DNA of 64,000 nt from Kangiella geojedonensis (GTDB taxonomy: Bacteria; Pseudomonadota; Gammaproteobacteria; Enterobacterales; Kangiellaceae): positions 186,001 to 250,000 of the forward strand of contig NZ_CP010975.1 in NCBI RefSeq assembly GCF_000981765.1, given 5' to 3'. This document shows positions 45,673 through 55,808 of the stretch, piece by piece. The first letter of the stretch is position 1, and every line of letters starts with the position of its first letter. Below the pieces are notes generated by a model. The model did not search any database and was not told the origin of the DNA. It saw only the letters and a list, made by a program, of their open reading frames with translations. A program made the translations under genes and the position numbers.

Positions 45673-46434
45673 TTAAATTTCTCCCGCTCTTACTCGTTCT
45701 AAGAATGGGCCAAAGCCATCCTCGCCCAACCAATAAACAAGGGTGTTTTCAACACCGTTACTGGTTAGTGTTGCGCCTGAAAGGCCATCAACTTGGTGTT
45801 CGTTTTGAGCAGAACCTTTGACTAACTTAATCACTGGTTCGCCTTGCTCGTTTAGAACTTCTTTGCCGGGCCAGATTGCGCGCCATGTTGGGTTCTCGAT
45901 CTCACCACCCAAACCAGCTGTTTCACCATGCTCGTAGTATTTAAAACCTACCACTGTTGTGGTGTCAGGTTTTAATGCCAAGAAGCCGTACATGGTTGAC
46001 CATAGGCCATAGCCGTGTACTGGCAGAATGATAGTTTCTAAAGTTTGGCCATCACGAACTAAGTAAACGTTAGCTAACGTAGAGCGCTTTTTAATGCTAG
46101 CAACATCTTCTTTACCTTCTAACACCTTATTGGTTTCAGGGTCTTTAGCAAACTTACGCTGATTAAAGTCTTTTGGTGGCTCGACGAACTCACCAGTGGA
46201 TAAATCAACCACTTTAGTCTCGACTTGTTTGAACAGCTCATCAATCTCAGACTGAGTGCCACCTTGCTCAAGTAAACCTGCCGCAATCAAGATGTTACGC
46301 TTGCGGTCGAGCTCCTTATTAAGCTCCTGTTGCGGTTTCAGCTGAATTGCAGCAAAAGAGACTACAACCGAGCAAACTAAGCTCAAGACAACTGCAACAA
46401 CAATCGTTTTGATAGGACTTTCTTTCTTAGACAT
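45673..46434 (-). CDS. nqrC: Na+-NQR subunit C
   Basis: A 253-residue subunit with one N-terminal helix (about 8-30) and a periplasmic FMN domain. The motif SGATLTS near the C-terminus carries the threonine to which ApbE attaches FMN. I choose ATG 46434 ([10 protein letters not shown]): it is the position that gives the normal N-terminus; the frame is open 20 codons further upstream without family similarity. Overlaps nqrB by 8 bases. Confidence 0.96.
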   Translation of the reverse strand: MSKKESPIKTIVVAVVLSLVCSVVVSFAAIQLKPQQELNKELDRKRNILIAAGLLEQGGTQSEIDELFKQVETKVVDLSTGEFVEPPKDFNQRKFAKDPETNKVLEGKEDVASIKKRSTLANVYLVRDGQTLETIILPVHGYGLWSTMYGFLALKPDTTTVVGFKYYEHGETAGLGGEIENPTWRAIWPGKEVLNEQGEPVIKLVKGSAQNEHQVDGLSGATLTSNGVENTLVYWLGEDGFGPFLERVRAGEI

Positions 46435-47632
46435 TACGACGAGTCCTCCGTTTGATGTTCGCTTGTACCACGAAGTGGTCAATAAGCGGTGCAAACAAGT
46501 TAGCGAATAGAATTGCTAGCATCATTCCCTCTGGGAATGCTGGGTTGACCACACGAATCATTACAGCCATAAAGCCGATAAGGGCACCAAAGATCCACTT
46601 ACCTTTATTGGTCAATGCGGCTGACACTGGGTCGGTTGCCATGAAGAACATACCGAAGGCGAAGCCACCTGTGACTAGGTGCCAGTACCAAGGCATCGCA
46701 AACATTGCATTCGATTCGCTACCAATACCGTTCAAGATATAGCTGGTTGCGATCATGCCTAATAGAACACCCAGTACGATGCGCCATGAGGCGATTCGCA
46801 TATAGATGATGAACAAACCACCGATGATGATCATTAGGGTTGAAACTTCACCAATAGAACCTGGAATACGACCCATGAATGCGTCCCACCAGTTAGTATT
46901 GATGCTGTAATCAGTGATAGAGCCTGCTGCCGCTGCAGCTAGAGGCGTTGCACCAGAGAAACTATCGACCGCAGCCCAAACGGTTTCACCTGAGATGTCT
47001 GCTGGGTAAGCGAAGAATAGGAAGGCACGGCCTGCTAGTGCTGGGTTCATGAAGTTCTTACCAGTACCACCGAAGATTTCTTTTGCGACAACCACACCGA
47101 AAGAAATACCGATAGCCACTTGCCACAATGGAATTTTGGCCGGCAGGATCAAAGCGAAAAGGATCGAAGTGACGAAGAACCCTTCGTTGATCTCATGACC
47201 ACGCACTGTAGCAAATAAGACTTCCCAGAAACCACCGACAATAAAGGTCACGGCGTAAATAGGAATAAAGAAACATGCACCATAGAACATCAGGCCAAAA
47301 ATACCCGTCTCAGGCGTTATAACTCCTCCAAAGAACTGGAAAAAGTCAACCTGCCACATATCGGGTAGGCTCATGCCTGCCTGAAGCGCTGCTTGTGCTT
47401 GGTAACCGACGTTCCACATACCCCAGAACATGGCAGGGAAAGTAGCGAACCACACCATGATCATAATACGTTTTAAGTCGATATTATCTCTTACGTGAGT
47501 CGCGCCCTTAGTGACGTGACCCGGCGTGTAGAAAATAGTCGCCGCCGCTTCGTAAAGTGCGTACCACTTTTCCCACTTGCCGCCTTTTTCAAAATGCGGC
47601 TCTATTTTCTCAATAAAATTCTTTAAACCCAT
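46427..47632 (-). CDS. nqrB: Na+-NQR subunit B
   Basis: A 401-residue membrane subunit with about ten helices that carries riboflavin and a covalent FMN on the threonine of SGATPLAAA. It begins [20 protein letters not shown], matching the Vibrio protein, with AAGGA 9 bases upstream; two in-frame ATGs further upstream are less likely. It starts one base after the nqrA stop codon. Confidence 0.96.
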   Translation of the reverse strand: MGLKNFIEKIEPHFEKGGKWEKWYALYEAAATIFYTPGHVTKGATHVRDNIDLKRIMIMVWFATFPAMFWGMWNVGYQAQAALQAGMSLPDMWQVDFFQFFGGVITPETGIFGLMFYGACFFIPIYAVTFIVGGFWEVLFATVRGHEINEGFFVTSILFALILPAKIPLWQVAIGISFGVVVAKEIFGGTGKNFMNPALAGRAFLFFAYPADISGETVWAAVDSFSGATPLAAAAAGSITDYSINTNWWDAFMGRIPGSIGEVSTLMIIIGGLFIIYMRIASWRIVLGVLLGMIATSYILNGIGSESNAMFAMPWYWHLVTGGFAFGMFFMATDPVSAALTNKGKWIFGALIGFMAVMIRVVNPAFPEGMMLAILFANLFAPLIDHFVVQANIKRRTRRNV

Positions 47633-47633
47633 C

Positions 47634-48980
47634 TTAGCCATCCTTCTCAATCTTAGTCAGATTTTCGCGGAGAATTGAGCCATGCTCGTATTTGCCTGGG
47701 CAAACGAAGGTACACAATGCTAAATCTTCTTCATCTAATTCTAGACAGCCAAGCGCTTGTGCAGTATCAGTGTCGCCACTGACCAGAGCACGAATAAGCT
47801 GTGTTGGTAAGATGTCTAGTGGAAGAACACGTTCATAGTTACCGATCGGCATAATGGCTCGTGGCGAACCGCCAGTAGACGTGTTCATTTTGAATTTTTT
47901 GCTTGGGAATATATGCCCTAGGAAAGCGCGAGTTACAGAGAACTTGTTGCTTCCTGGCATTGCCCAACCGAAGAACTCTTTCTCACGGCCTTCTGGGATA
48001 ACAGTAATTTGATTGTGGTAACGACCGACAAAGGCTCGTGACTCAACAGCGTTAACACCATTCAATACTGACCCTGAGATTTGGCGGTTGTCGTTGTCGT
48101 TAACTTCATTGTTTAACAACTCATCGACATTAGCACCTAGACGTGTGCGTACTAAGCGAGGGTTTTTAACTTCTTCGCCCGTTAATGCAATGATACGCTC
48201 AACAAAAAGCTCACCATCAGTAAACAAGCGACCAAGCGCGATAACATCCTGATACCCCATGTGCCAAACCACATTGTCAGATGACGCTGGGCTTAAATGA
48301 TGGATGTGAGTACCGACAAGGCCTGCTGGGTGTGGGCCTGAGAATGACTCATAGCTGACTTTAGCGTTGGTAGACTTTTCTATTTGAGAGCCTCCCTTAG
48401 TCGCTACAAAAACTTTCTCACCCGCTAGCTGTGCAAGGATATCTAGCCCGTGATTAAAGTCAGCATTGTATTCTTTAATGGCTACCTCAGGATCGCCCGC
48501 TAACGGGTTAGTGTCCATGGCGCTAATCACGATAGTCTTAGCGGTAGAATCAATGGCTGGAACTTTGGAGTAAGGGCGAGTACGCAAACCAGTCCACATG
48601 CCAGACTCAACCATTTGATCAACAATGGCCTGACGGTCTAGATTGGTTAACTGATCCGCTGAATATTTATTAAAAGATACCGCTTCTTCTTGATCTGCAA
48701 TCTCGACCACAACGGAAAGCAGTTTACGCTTTGCCCCGCGGTTAACCGCGGAAATGGTGCCTGAAGCAGGAGCTGTATATTTTACCCCGGGAGTTTTCTT
48801 GTCTTCGAAGATGATCTGGCCTTTTTTTACCTGATCCCCAACTTGCACATGCATGGTGGGTTTCATGCCAACATAATCTTCGCCTAAGATGGCGACGGTT
48901 TTGACCGTAGCACCAGTTGAGATTGTTTGCTCTGGCTTTCCATCTAATGGAAGATCCAGGCCTTTTTTAATCTTAATCAT
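47634..48980 (-). CDS. nqrA: Na+-NQR subunit A
   Basis: A 448-residue subunit that forms part of the cytoplasmic side and the quinone site. It begins [20 protein letters not shown] and includes [40 protein letters not shown] and [20 protein letters not shown]. First gene of the operon. A terminator-like hairpin lies 60-100 bases upstream of its start. Confidence 0.97.
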   Translation of the reverse strand: MIKIKKGLDLPLDGKPEQTISTGATVKTVAILGEDYVGMKPTMHVQVGDQVKKGQIIFEDKKTPGVKYTAPASGTISAVNRGAKRKLLSVVVEIADQEEAVSFNKYSADQLTNLDRQAIVDQMVESGMWTGLRTRPYSKVPAIDSTAKTIVISAMDTNPLAGDPEVAIKEYNADFNHGLDILAQLAGEKVFVATKGGSQIEKSTNAKVSYESFSGPHPAGLVGTHIHHLSPASSDNVVWHMGYQDVIALGRLFTDGELFVERIIALTGEEVKNPRLVRTRLGANVDELLNNEVNDNDNRQISGSVLNGVNAVESRAFVGRYHNQITVIPEGREKEFFGWAMPGSNKFSVTRAFLGHIFPSKKFKMNTSTGGSPRAIMPIGNYERVLPLDILPTQLIRALVSGDTDTAQALGCLELDEEDLALCTFVCPGKYEHGSILRENLTKIEKDG

Positions 48981-49042
48981 AGGTCGCTACTTAACTATTA
49001 CCTGATGGTTGTCACTTCAATAATTGCAACGTCTGAACTGAC

Positions 49043-49080
49043 CAAAAACAAAAAACCTGGTGTACAGTCACCTGTAACCA
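49043..49080 (-). terminator. Terminator-like hairpin in the nqr leader
   Basis: On the minus strand CTGGT-TACAG (49080-49071) pairs with CTGTA-ACCAG (49066-49056, one bulged base), loop of four, directly followed by GTTTTTTGTTTTTGG. No minus-strand gene lies upstream, so the only transcript it can stop is the nqr leader itself: a possible attenuator. A second hairpin (AGGTCA/TGACCT, 49157-49132) precedes it. Confidence 0.6.
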
Positions 49081-49166
49081 GTCTAATCTATTGTTTTATG
49101 GTCTATTTTCATTACAATCGCTCAACATTAAGGTCAAAAATTGTTCAATGACCTCAAACGGCGCGT

Positions 49167-49172
49167 ATTATA
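49167..49172 (-). promoter_or_regulatory. Likely -10 box of the nqr operon
   Basis: On the minus strand TATAAT (49172-49167) would start RNA near 49160 and give a leader of about 180 bases before nqrA. No good -35 box is seen 17 bases upstream. The 433-base gap 48981-49413 thus holds the nqr leader on one strand and the tpiA promoter on the other. Confidence 0.4.
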
Positions 49173-49256
49173 CTTGGATCAACACGGTAAGATCCATGGT
49201 TTTTGGGATAAAACCCATGATTGAACTGAAAATCCTTAATTCTTAAGCATCAATGC

Positions 49257-49285
49257 TTGTGTTAAAGCCAAGGCTCGGTTAATAT
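49257..49285 (+). promoter_or_regulatory. Probable tpiA promoter
   Basis: TTGTGT (49257-49262) and TAATAT (49280-49285) are 17 bases apart, about 130 bases before the tpiA start. Confidence 0.45.
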
Positions 49286-49413
49286 TTGCGCCCTTTTGAG
49301 AAAAAGGCGGGTTTCTTATTGTCCGAAGCTTCTTCTTTACTTAGTGATTATTTTCAGTAATGGGTGAGAGGCGACAATATTAAGCTCAACAGTCATATAT
49401 AAAGAGGTGTGAT

Positions 49414-50181
49414 GTGCGTAAAACCTTGATCGCAGGAAATTGGAAGATGCACGGTAACTTAGCGTCCATTGAGAGCTTAGTTAACGGTATTAAGCGTCAA
49501 TTAGATAGTAATTGGCAAAGCGATGTTTTGGTTTGCCCACCATCCTTATATATCGACAAAACGATTCAGTTGGCTCAAGACAGCAAGATTTCAGTCGGTG
49601 GACAAAACCTATCTGAACAAGAGCAAGGGGCTTTCACCGGGGAAATTAGTGGCGATATGCTGAAAGATTTGGGGGCGAACTATGTGTTAGTTGGTCACTC
49701 AGAGCGTCGTAGCCTGTATAATGAATCGAATGCCTTAGTGGCTGAAAAGTTTGCTAAAGCCCTAGAAAAAGGTCTGGTACCGGTTTTATGTGTTGGTGAA
49801 ACCCTTGAACAACGCGAAAATGGCACCACTATGGAAGTAGTTAAGGGCCAAATCGACGCCGTTTTAGACTTTTATCAAGATAAAACAACGGGTTTAGAAA
49901 AGTTAGGACAAGGTGTTATCGCTTACGAACCCGTATGGGCCATCGGCACAGGCGTAACCGCAAGTCCTGAGCAAGCGCAAGAAACGCACGCTGAGATAAG
50001 ACGCTACCTTTCAACAATGAATCAAAGCGTTGCGGAAAAAGTTCAGATTTTATATGGCGGTAGTATGAAGGCTGCAAATGCTGGAGAACTACTGGCGCAG
50101 AAAGACATTGATGGTGGCTTAATCGGGGGCGCATCCCTGAAAGCCGATGAATTTATAGCAATTTGCAAAATTGCTGGTTAA
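49414..50181 (+). CDS. tpiA: Triosephosphate isomerase
   Basis: A 255-residue glycolytic enzyme. RKTLIAGNWKMHG has the catalytic lysine, VGHSERR the catalytic histidine, and AYEPVWAIGTG the catalytic glutamate; YGGSMKAANA and GGLIGGASL bind phosphate. GTG start after AGAGGTG. secG and tRNA-Leu follow. Confidence 0.98.
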   Translation: MRKTLIAGNWKMHGNLASIESLVNGIKRQLDSNWQSDVLVCPPSLYIDKTIQLAQDSKISVGGQNLSEQEQGAFTGEISGDMLKDLGANYVLVGHSERRSLYNESNALVAEKFAKALEKGLVPVLCVGETLEQRENGTTMEVVKGQIDAVLDFYQDKTTGLEKLGQGVIAYEPVWAIGTGVTASPEQAQETHAEIRRYLSTMNQSVAEKVQILYGGSMKAANAGELLAQKDIDGGLIGGASLKADEFIAICKIAG

Positions 50182-50209
50182 CAGCAGATAAGACGAGCAG
50201 GTTAAGAGT

Positions 50210-50650
50210 ATGGAATTATTTTTAATGATCAGTCTGTTAGTAGTAGCACTACTATTGATTGGTATTATATTGATCCAACAAGGTAAAGGTGCAGAGATGG
50301 GAGCCTCTTTCGGTTCTGGCGCCTCTAATACGTTGTTTGGTGCACCGGGTTCAGGTAACTTCTTGACTCGATCAACGACAATTCTAGCAATTGTATTTTT
50401 CGCAATTGCTTTAGCTATCGGTGCTGTTAACTCAAGCGATAAAGCAACTCAGTCGAGTTTACTGGATGATGCTGCTCAAACTGAAGAATCAGGAACTTCG
50501 GTGCAGTCTGCTGAAATCCCAGCTGAGACTAATGAAGAAATCAGTACTGAAATCCCTTCAGAAGAAACTACGACTGAAGTTATCCCAGAGTCAATTGATG
50601 CTGCCGCTGAAGATGCAGAAAAAGCAAAAAAAGACGGCGATAATCAGTAA
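50210..50650 (+). CDS. secG: Protein translocase subunit SecG
   Basis: A 146-residue Sec channel subunit. Two membrane helices (about 3-22 and 55-75) flank the conserved loop LIQQGKGAEMGASFGSGASNTLFG. The remaining C-terminal tail of about 70 residues is very rich in Glu, Ser and Thr; E. coli SecG (110 residues) has a much shorter one. The tail looks disordered and is not essential to the fold. Confidence 0.95.
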   Translation: MELFLMISLLVVALLLIGIILIQQGKGAEMGASFGSGASNTLFGAPGSGNFLTRSTTILAIVFFAIALAIGAVNSSDKATQSSLLDDAAQTEESGTSVQSAEIPAETNEEISTEIPSEETTTEVIPESIDAAAEDAEKAKKDGDNQ

Positions 50651-50661
50651 GTAATTTTTTA

Positions 50662-50747
50662 GCTCAGGTGGTGGAATTGGTAGACACGCTATCTTGAGGG
50701 GGTAGTGGCCGTAGGCCGTGCGGGTTCAAGTCCCGCTCTGAGCACCA
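50662..50747 (+). tRNA. tRNA-Leu (anticodon GAG)
   Basis: An 86-base class II tRNA with acceptor stem GCTCAGG/TCTGAGC, anticodon stem-loop CTATC-TTGAGGG-GGTAG with GAG, a long variable arm, T arm GTGCGGGTTCAAGTCCCGC, and encoded CCA. It reads CUC and CUU codons. The secG-tRNA-Leu(GAG) linkage is conserved in gammaproteobacteria. Confidence 0.97.
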
Positions 50748-50754
50748 AAACATC

Positions 50755-50787
50755 AAAAAGGCCGTTACGTTGTAACGGCCTTTTTTT
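50755..50787 (+). terminator. Terminator after tRNA-Leu
   Basis: AAAAAGGCCGTTAC (50755-50768) pairs exactly with GTAACGGCCTTTTT (50772-50785), three-base loop, T-run. Confidence 0.95.
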
Positions 50788-50830
50788 ATTCTAAAAATTA
50801 TAATTCATACATGTCTTATTCTACGGTTTT

Positions 50831-51015
50831 ACAGTGCACTAGAAAGTGTGCACTGTCGAACGTTTTTCCAGCTAATTATCGGTAGAGATTTATTTAAGTC
50901 TGAAAGGAATATTTAAAGACGAAAGTGATTCTAAACAACAAGCAAAAAACTGTTTAGAAAATTTACAAGAAATAGCGAAAATTTGTTCGCAAATTTTACA
51001 AAGTTAGTGCACTAA
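50831..51015. other. Cluster of GTGCAC palindromes in the gap before the small membrane protein
   Basis: The 391-base gap 50788-51178 is AT-rich and has no gene that I can support. It contains ACAGTGCAC (50831) inverted as GTGCACTGT (50848-50856) and a perfect 12-base palindrome TTAGTGCACTAA (51004-51015); all share AGTGCAC. They could be sites for one dimeric DNA-binding protein acting on the downstream promoter. Confidence 0.4.
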
Positions 51016-51078
51016 TGGATAAGTTTTCAAAATAAATAGTAAAATTGAACAGTCTATCGCATTAGGGAAAACCATTTA

Positions 51079-51106
51079 TTTGTGAAGTTTTGTAATGAGG
51101 TATAAT
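51079..51106 (+). promoter_or_regulatory. Promoter of the small membrane protein gene at 51179
   Basis: TTTGTG (51079-51084) and a perfect TATAAT (51101-51106), 16 bases apart; the transcript would have a 5' leader of about 65 bases. Confidence 0.55.
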
Positions 51107-51178
51107 AGATGCTCCTTTAAGGGAAGCCAGCTGACTGTGCGTTGACTTCTTCTTGATATTTGTCTTGAGGAGTTAGGT

Positions 51179-51307
51179 ATGAAAAACGTTATAGAGCCAA
51201 GAAAAATTCGGAAAGGACGTGATGCTGAAGAAATTTTTCTTGATGTATGTCGAGGTTTAATTGTGGTGCTTTTATTAGGTGTCGTAGGTTACGCTGCGTT
51301 TAGTTAA
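51179..51307 (+). CDS. 42-residue single-helix membrane protein (basic N-terminus)
   Basis: A short gene with its own promoter and a strong GAGGAG ribosome site 7 bases before ATG. It encodes 42 residues: a basic head (PRKIRKGR), the segment DAEEIFLDVCRG and one membrane helix (LIVVLLLGVVGYAA). A second gene at 62251 encodes a 42-residue protein with the same pattern DAE-x-IF-x-DVC-x2-L...YAA, so both belong to one family, which supports that both are real. I do not recognise the family. Possibly a small regulator of a membrane complex. Converges on ilvD. Confidence 0.75.
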   Translation: MKNVIEPRKIRKGRDAEEIFLDVCRGLIVVLLLGVVGYAAFS

Positions 51308-51330
51308 GCCAACTTAAGTTAATGTAATGA

Positions 51331-51364
51331 TGGCTGATAAGTGGGTGCAAACATTTATCAGCCA
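51331..51364. other. Hairpin at the convergent end of ilvD
   Basis: TGGCTGATAA (51331-51340) is an exact inverted repeat of TTATCAGCCA (51355-51364). Without a clean T-run, it is a probable but not proven terminator for both converging genes. Confidence 0.5.
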
Positions 51365-51384
51365 TACTCATCTATGAAGTAAAA

Positions 51385-53211
51385 TTAAACAATTCGCACA
51401 GCGCCTTTGTCGGCACTCAAGGCATGCTTAGCATAGACTCTTAAGGACGTAGACAAACGCCTGTTACGTGACTTGGGTTGCCAGCCTTTCTCAGATTGTT
51501 TCTGTCGACGACAATCAAGCTCTTGTTGCTCAACCTTTAGTTCGAGCAAACGGTTTGGAATATCGATGTGAATAGTGTCACCGTCTTCAACTAGGCCGAT
51601 CATTCCTTCGCTAGCCGCTTCTGGAGACACATGACCAATCGATAAACCAGAGGTGCCACCTGAAAAACGTCCGTCGGTAATTAGCGCACAATCTTGGTCT
51701 AGACCTTTTGATTTTAGATAGCTCGTTGGGTACAACATTTCTTGCATCCCAGGGCCACCTGACGGTCCTTCGTAGCGAATAATGACAGCATCACCTTTTT
51801 CTATGGTGTTACTTAAGATAGCTTCAACGGCACTGTCTTGGCTTTCAAACACACGAGCTCGCCCTGTAAAGGTTAATAGCCGATTCGGAACGGCGGCAGT
51901 TTTAATGATGCTACCGTTAGGTGCAAGGTTGCCATAGAGCACAGCAAGCCCGCCGTCTTTGCTGTAAGCATTGTCAATATTACGAACACAGCCACCTTCA
52001 CGGTCGGTATCTAGCGAGTCGTAAAGGCAGCTCTGACTGAAGGCTTGTTGAGTTGGAATACCGGCAGGCCCAGCTCGATACAGTTTTTTGATCGAGTCTT
52101 TGTTTGTCGTCATGACATCCCATTCATCAATTACCTTACCAAGCGATTTTTGTAGTACCGTCGGTTGATTAAGGTTTAGTAAGTTGCCTCGTTTGAGTTC
52201 GCCTAAAATAGCCATAACGCCGCCAGCACGATGTACGTCCTCCATATGATAATCCTTTGTTGCTGGTGCTACTTTGCATAAGTTAGGAACTTGTCGTGAT
52301 AAGCGATCAATATCTTGCATGGAAAAATCAATGTCGCCTTCGTATGCTGCCGCAAGAAGGTGCAATACGGTGTTGGTTGAACCGCCCATGGCAATATCCA
52401 AACTCATGGCGTTCAAAAACGATTTTCGATTAGCAATGTTACGCGGAAGTACTGATGTATCATTGCCTTGGTAGTAGCTTTTGCATAACTCAACGATCTG
52501 GCGGCCAGCTTTCAAAAACAGCTGCTCACGCGCCGAGTGTGTTGCGAGTAGCGAGCCATTACCTGGTAAAGCAAGTCCGAGTGCTTCGGTGAGGCAGTTC
52601 ATGGAGTTTGCAGTAAACATTCCTGAGCATGAGCCACAAGTTGGGCAAGCGCTGCGTTCAACTTGTTCACTCTCCTCGTCGCTTATTGAATCGTCTGCGG
52701 CAGCAACCATAGCGTCCACTAAATCGAGCTTGATTAATTGATCTGACAGTTTGGTTTTGCCAGCTTCCATCGGCCCGCCAGAAACAAAGATCGCAGGTAT
52801 GTTAAGGCGCATTGCCGCTAGTAACATGCCAGGGGTGATCTTGTCACAGTTAGAAATGCACACCAGAGCATCGGCGCAGTGAGCATTAGCCATATACTCC
52901 ACAGAGTCCGCAATGATTTCGCGCGATGGTAGCGAATACAGCATACCGTCATGCCCCATGGCGATGCCATCATCAACGGCAATGGTATTAAACTCTTTAG
53001 CAATACCACCGGCTTTTTCAATTTCACGTGCTACTAATTGTCCCATGTCTTTTAAGTGGACATGCCCCGGTACAAACTGAGTAAATGAATTACAGACAGC
53101 GATGATCGGCTTGCCAAAATCATTATCCTTGACGCCGGTTGCGCGCCATAGGGCACGAGCCCCAGCCATATTTCGGCCATGGGTCGATGTTTTCGAGCGG
53201 TAATCAGGCAT
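51385..53211 (-). CDS. ilvD: Dihydroxy-acid dehydratase
   Basis: A 608-residue iron-sulfur enzyme, the third common step of isoleucine and valine synthesis. Start ATG 53211 ([20 protein letters not shown]) matches the family; the open frame extends 48 codons upstream into ilvE without similarity. Cluster motifs: [25 protein letters not shown] and [19 protein letters not shown]. It overlaps ilvE by 8 bases and is the last gene of the operon. Confidence 0.97.
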   Translation of the reverse strand: MPDYRSKTSTHGRNMAGARALWRATGVKDNDFGKPIIAVCNSFTQFVPGHVHLKDMGQLVAREIEKAGGIAKEFNTIAVDDGIAMGHDGMLYSLPSREIIADSVEYMANAHCADALVCISNCDKITPGMLLAAMRLNIPAIFVSGGPMEAGKTKLSDQLIKLDLVDAMVAAADDSISDEESEQVERSACPTCGSCSGMFTANSMNCLTEALGLALPGNGSLLATHSAREQLFLKAGRQIVELCKSYYQGNDTSVLPRNIANRKSFLNAMSLDIAMGGSTNTVLHLLAAAYEGDIDFSMQDIDRLSRQVPNLCKVAPATKDYHMEDVHRAGGVMAILGELKRGNLLNLNQPTVLQKSLGKVIDEWDVMTTNKDSIKKLYRAGPAGIPTQQAFSQSCLYDSLDTDREGGCVRNIDNAYSKDGGLAVLYGNLAPNGSIIKTAAVPNRLLTFTGRARVFESQDSAVEAILSNTIEKGDAVIIRYEGPSGGPGMQEMLYPTSYLKSKGLDQDCALITDGRFSGGTSGLSIGHVSPEAASEGMIGLVEDGDTIHIDIPNRLLELKVEQQELDCRRQKQSEKGWQPKSRNRRLSTSLRVYAKHALSADKGAVRIV

Positions 53212-54154
53212 GACTTTTTTCCTCAACAGCATGGACCCTTTCCAACCAACCTTGTTCATCAGGCGTAGTACCCTTAAACAGACCAAAAAACGCTTGCTGT
53301 AATTTCTCCGTGATTGGACCGCGAGAACCTGAACCAACCGGCAGATCATCAACACTTTTTATCGGCACAACTTCCGCCGCAGTTCCAGTCATAAAGGCTT
53401 CATCCGCAAGGTAAAGTGCTTCGCGTGTCATGTTCTGCTCAAGCACATCGTAGCCCATTTGACGAGCCAGTTGGATGATGGTGTCGCGTGTGATACCCGG
53501 CAAAATTGAGGCGGTAAAAGGTGGCGTATACAAAGTATTGTTTTTTACCACAAACACATTCTCGCCAGAGCCTTCGGAGATATAGCCGTTAACATCTAGC
53601 GCAATGCCTTCCACGTAGCCTTTGCGGGTCGCTTCTTCGACAATAAGTTGCGAAGACAAGTAGTTGCCTCCAGCCTTAGCCGCCGCTGGAATGGTATTCG
53701 GCGCCACACGATTCCAGGACGATATACACACGTCTACGCCATTTTCGATTGAGTCATTGCCAAGGTATGAGTCCCATGGAAACGATGCAATCGAGACTTC
53801 AACGGGGTTCTGGCTAGGGTTAACGCCGATGGAGCCATAACCAAAAAAAGCGACAGGACGAAGATAAGCATTACGCAAATTATTCTTGCTAACGACTTCA
53901 TGGCAGGCCGAGAGTAATTCATTAAAAGAATAGGGAATACTCATGCGATAAATTTTAGCTGAAAGATATAAGCGCTCTATATGCTCACGAAGTCTGAAGA
54001 AAGCAGGCACTTTACTGGTTTCGTAGCAGCGGATGCCTTCAAAAACCGATGAACCATAGTGGAGAGCATGAGTCAGTACATGAACTTGCGCGTCTTGCCA
54101 AGGTATTGTCTCGCCATTGAACCAAATGTATTTGGGTGGATTAAGCGTTGCCAT
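53204..54154 (-). CDS. ilvE: Branched-chain amino acid aminotransferase
   Basis: A 316-residue class IV (fold type IV) PLP aminotransferase for the last step of Ile, Val and Leu synthesis. It shows [33 protein letters not shown], the PLP lysine in AAKAGGNYL, and [12 protein letters not shown] with [15 protein letters not shown] ribosome site. Overlaps cimA by 14 bases and ilvD by 8. Confidence 0.96.
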   Translation of the reverse strand: MATLNPPKYIWFNGETIPWQDAQVHVLTHALHYGSSVFEGIRCYETSKVPAFFRLREHIERLYLSAKIYRMSIPYSFNELLSACHEVVSKNNLRNAYLRPVAFFGYGSIGVNPSQNPVEVSIASFPWDSYLGNDSIENGVDVCISSWNRVAPNTIPAAAKAGGNYLSSQLIVEEATRKGYVEGIALDVNGYISEGSGENVFVVKNNTLYTPPFTASILPGITRDTIIQLARQMGYDVLEQNMTREALYLADEAFMTGTAAEVVPIKSVDDLPVGSGSRGPITEKLQQAFFGLFKGTTPDEQGWLERVHAVEEKSHA

Positions 54155-55808
54155 TGTGTGAAACCTCGTGGTGAAAATTTAATGAGTGGTGCTTCGGGAC
54201 TGTTGTTTGTTTGCCCTCAGTAAAATCGCTAAATTTAATTAAAAATAATTGATAGCTGTCGATTAAAGCCTGTGCGCTAGCTTTAAGGATGTTGTCTGAA
54301 CAACCGATGGTCGCCCAGCGTTCTTGCTTATACCCTGACTGAAGCCATACCCGTGTGGTTGCTGCGGAGGCTTTCTCAGGATCTAAGATGGAGACCTTAT
54401 AGTCAGTCAGTTGCATATCTCTGACCTGCGGAAAAAAACTGGTGAGGGCCTTTTTTAGCGCCAAATTCAAAGCGTCTACAGGGCCTGATGCCTCTTCAAC
54501 CACATGTGCAAACTTATTTTTTACGCGCACCTTAACGGTTGCTGTGCACAGTTCCGAATTATGCGGAGAGGATATATTCAGATCATTCACATTGCTCTGA
54601 ATATTAAGCACAGTGAAGTGTGGCTGGTAAGACTCATCCTGTTTACGTACTAACATTTCAAACGAGCCAGGCGCGTTTTCCAAGGTCAGGCCATTTTTTT
54701 CTAGAGACTTAATGCTTTCGAGAACTTGGTCAAAGTTTCGCGATACATCCAACCCCAGCTTTTTAGCTTGCAGTTGTACATTGGACTTTCCTGATAATTC
54801 AGAAATCGTAATGTCGCGTTGATTACCGACGAGCGCAGGGTCAATGTGCTCATAGGTTTTACTGGCTTTCGCAATAGCGGCGACGTGTATCCCTCCTTTA
54901 TGGCTAAAGGCATTGTTACCAACATATGCAGCGTCAGCCTTAAGCGGCATGTTGGCAACGTCTGCCACTTGCTTTGATAGCGTGGACAAATGTGAAGCCT
55001 TTACGTTTGAATTAACGGCATACGCCTGATTAAACGTAGGCTTCAAAAGTAACGTTCCAAGAAGTGATATCAAGTTAGCATTACCGCAACGTTCGCCATA
55101 ACCATTAACAGTGCCCTGGATCAAGGTAACACCCGACTTGATTGAAGCAAGGCTATTTGCGACCGCTAATTCACAATCGTTATGGCAGTGGATACCCAAG
55201 GAAAGCTGTGGGAATTTAGCGTGAACTTTCGACACTATCGAAGTGATGTCGCTAGGCATGGTGCCACCATTCGTGTCGCATAGCGTGACATTATCAACTC
55301 CCGCTTCGATAGCAGCTTCAAGACATTGATAGGCGTAGTCTGGACTGTCTTTAAAGCCATCAAAAAAATGTTCCGCGTCTAAAACCACTTCACGATTATG
55401 CGACTTAAAGAAGGCCACGCTGTCGAAAATCATGCTTAAATTTTCTTTTAGGTCAGTACGCAAAACGGTTTCAACATGATACTGCCAAAATTTACTGACT
55501 AGAGCCACTACAGGAGTATTTGCACTCAATAAGGACTGTATTTGTGCATCTTGTTCGACAGTTGTTAAAGGCTTTCGGGTCGCACCGAACGCCACCAGTT
55601 TGGCGTGCTGCAAACCTAAATTTTTTGCATGGCGAAAATAGGCCTCGTCTTTTGGGTTGGAACCCGGCCAGCCTCCTTCAATATAATCCATGCCAAAATC
55701 ATCCAGCAGTTGCGTGATTTTTAATTTATCTTGCAACGAAAAACTGATCCCTTTGTATTGGGCGCCATCTCTTAAAGTGGTGTCGTAAAGAAATAATTGC
55801 TTACTCAT
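54141..55808 (-). CDS. cimA: (R)-citramalate synthase
   Basis: A 555-residue enzyme of the isopropylmalate/homocitrate synthase superfamily. The TIM-barrel starts DTTLRDGAQYKGISFS (9-24); metal ligands lie in LGIHCHNDCELAVANS and GTVNGYGERCGNANL; a C-terminal LeuA-type dimer domain follows (about 415-530). The motif order YIEGGWPGSNPKD and FKDSPDYAYQCLEAA are characteristic of the citramalate synthase (TIGR00977-type) group rather than LeuA. It condenses pyruvate with acetyl-CoA. It occupies the operon where threonine deaminase (ilvA) would usually be, so isoleucine probably comes from pyruvate. Confidence 0.9.
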   Translation of the reverse strand: MSKQLFLYDTTLRDGAQYKGISFSLQDKLKITQLLDDFGMDYIEGGWPGSNPKDEAYFRHAKNLGLQHAKLVAFGATRKPLTTVEQDAQIQSLLSANTPVVALVSKFWQYHVETVLRTDLKENLSMIFDSVAFFKSHNREVVLDAEHFFDGFKDSPDYAYQCLEAAIEAGVDNVTLCDTNGGTMPSDITSIVSKVHAKFPQLSLGIHCHNDCELAVANSLASIKSGVTLIQGTVNGYGERCGNANLISLLGTLLLKPTFNQAYAVNSNVKASHLSTLSKQVADVANMPLKADAAYVGNNAFSHKGGIHVAAIAKASKTYEHIDPALVGNQRDITISELSGKSNVQLQAKKLGLDVSRNFDQVLESIKSLEKNGLTLENAPGSFEMLVRKQDESYQPHFTVLNIQSNVNDLNISSPHNSELCTATVKVRVKNKFAHVVEEASGPVDALNLALKKALTSFFPQVRDMQLTDYKVSILDPEKASAATTRVWLQSGYKQERWATIGCSDNILKASAQALIDSYQLFLIKFSDFTEGKQTTVPKHHSLNFHHEVSHNGNA

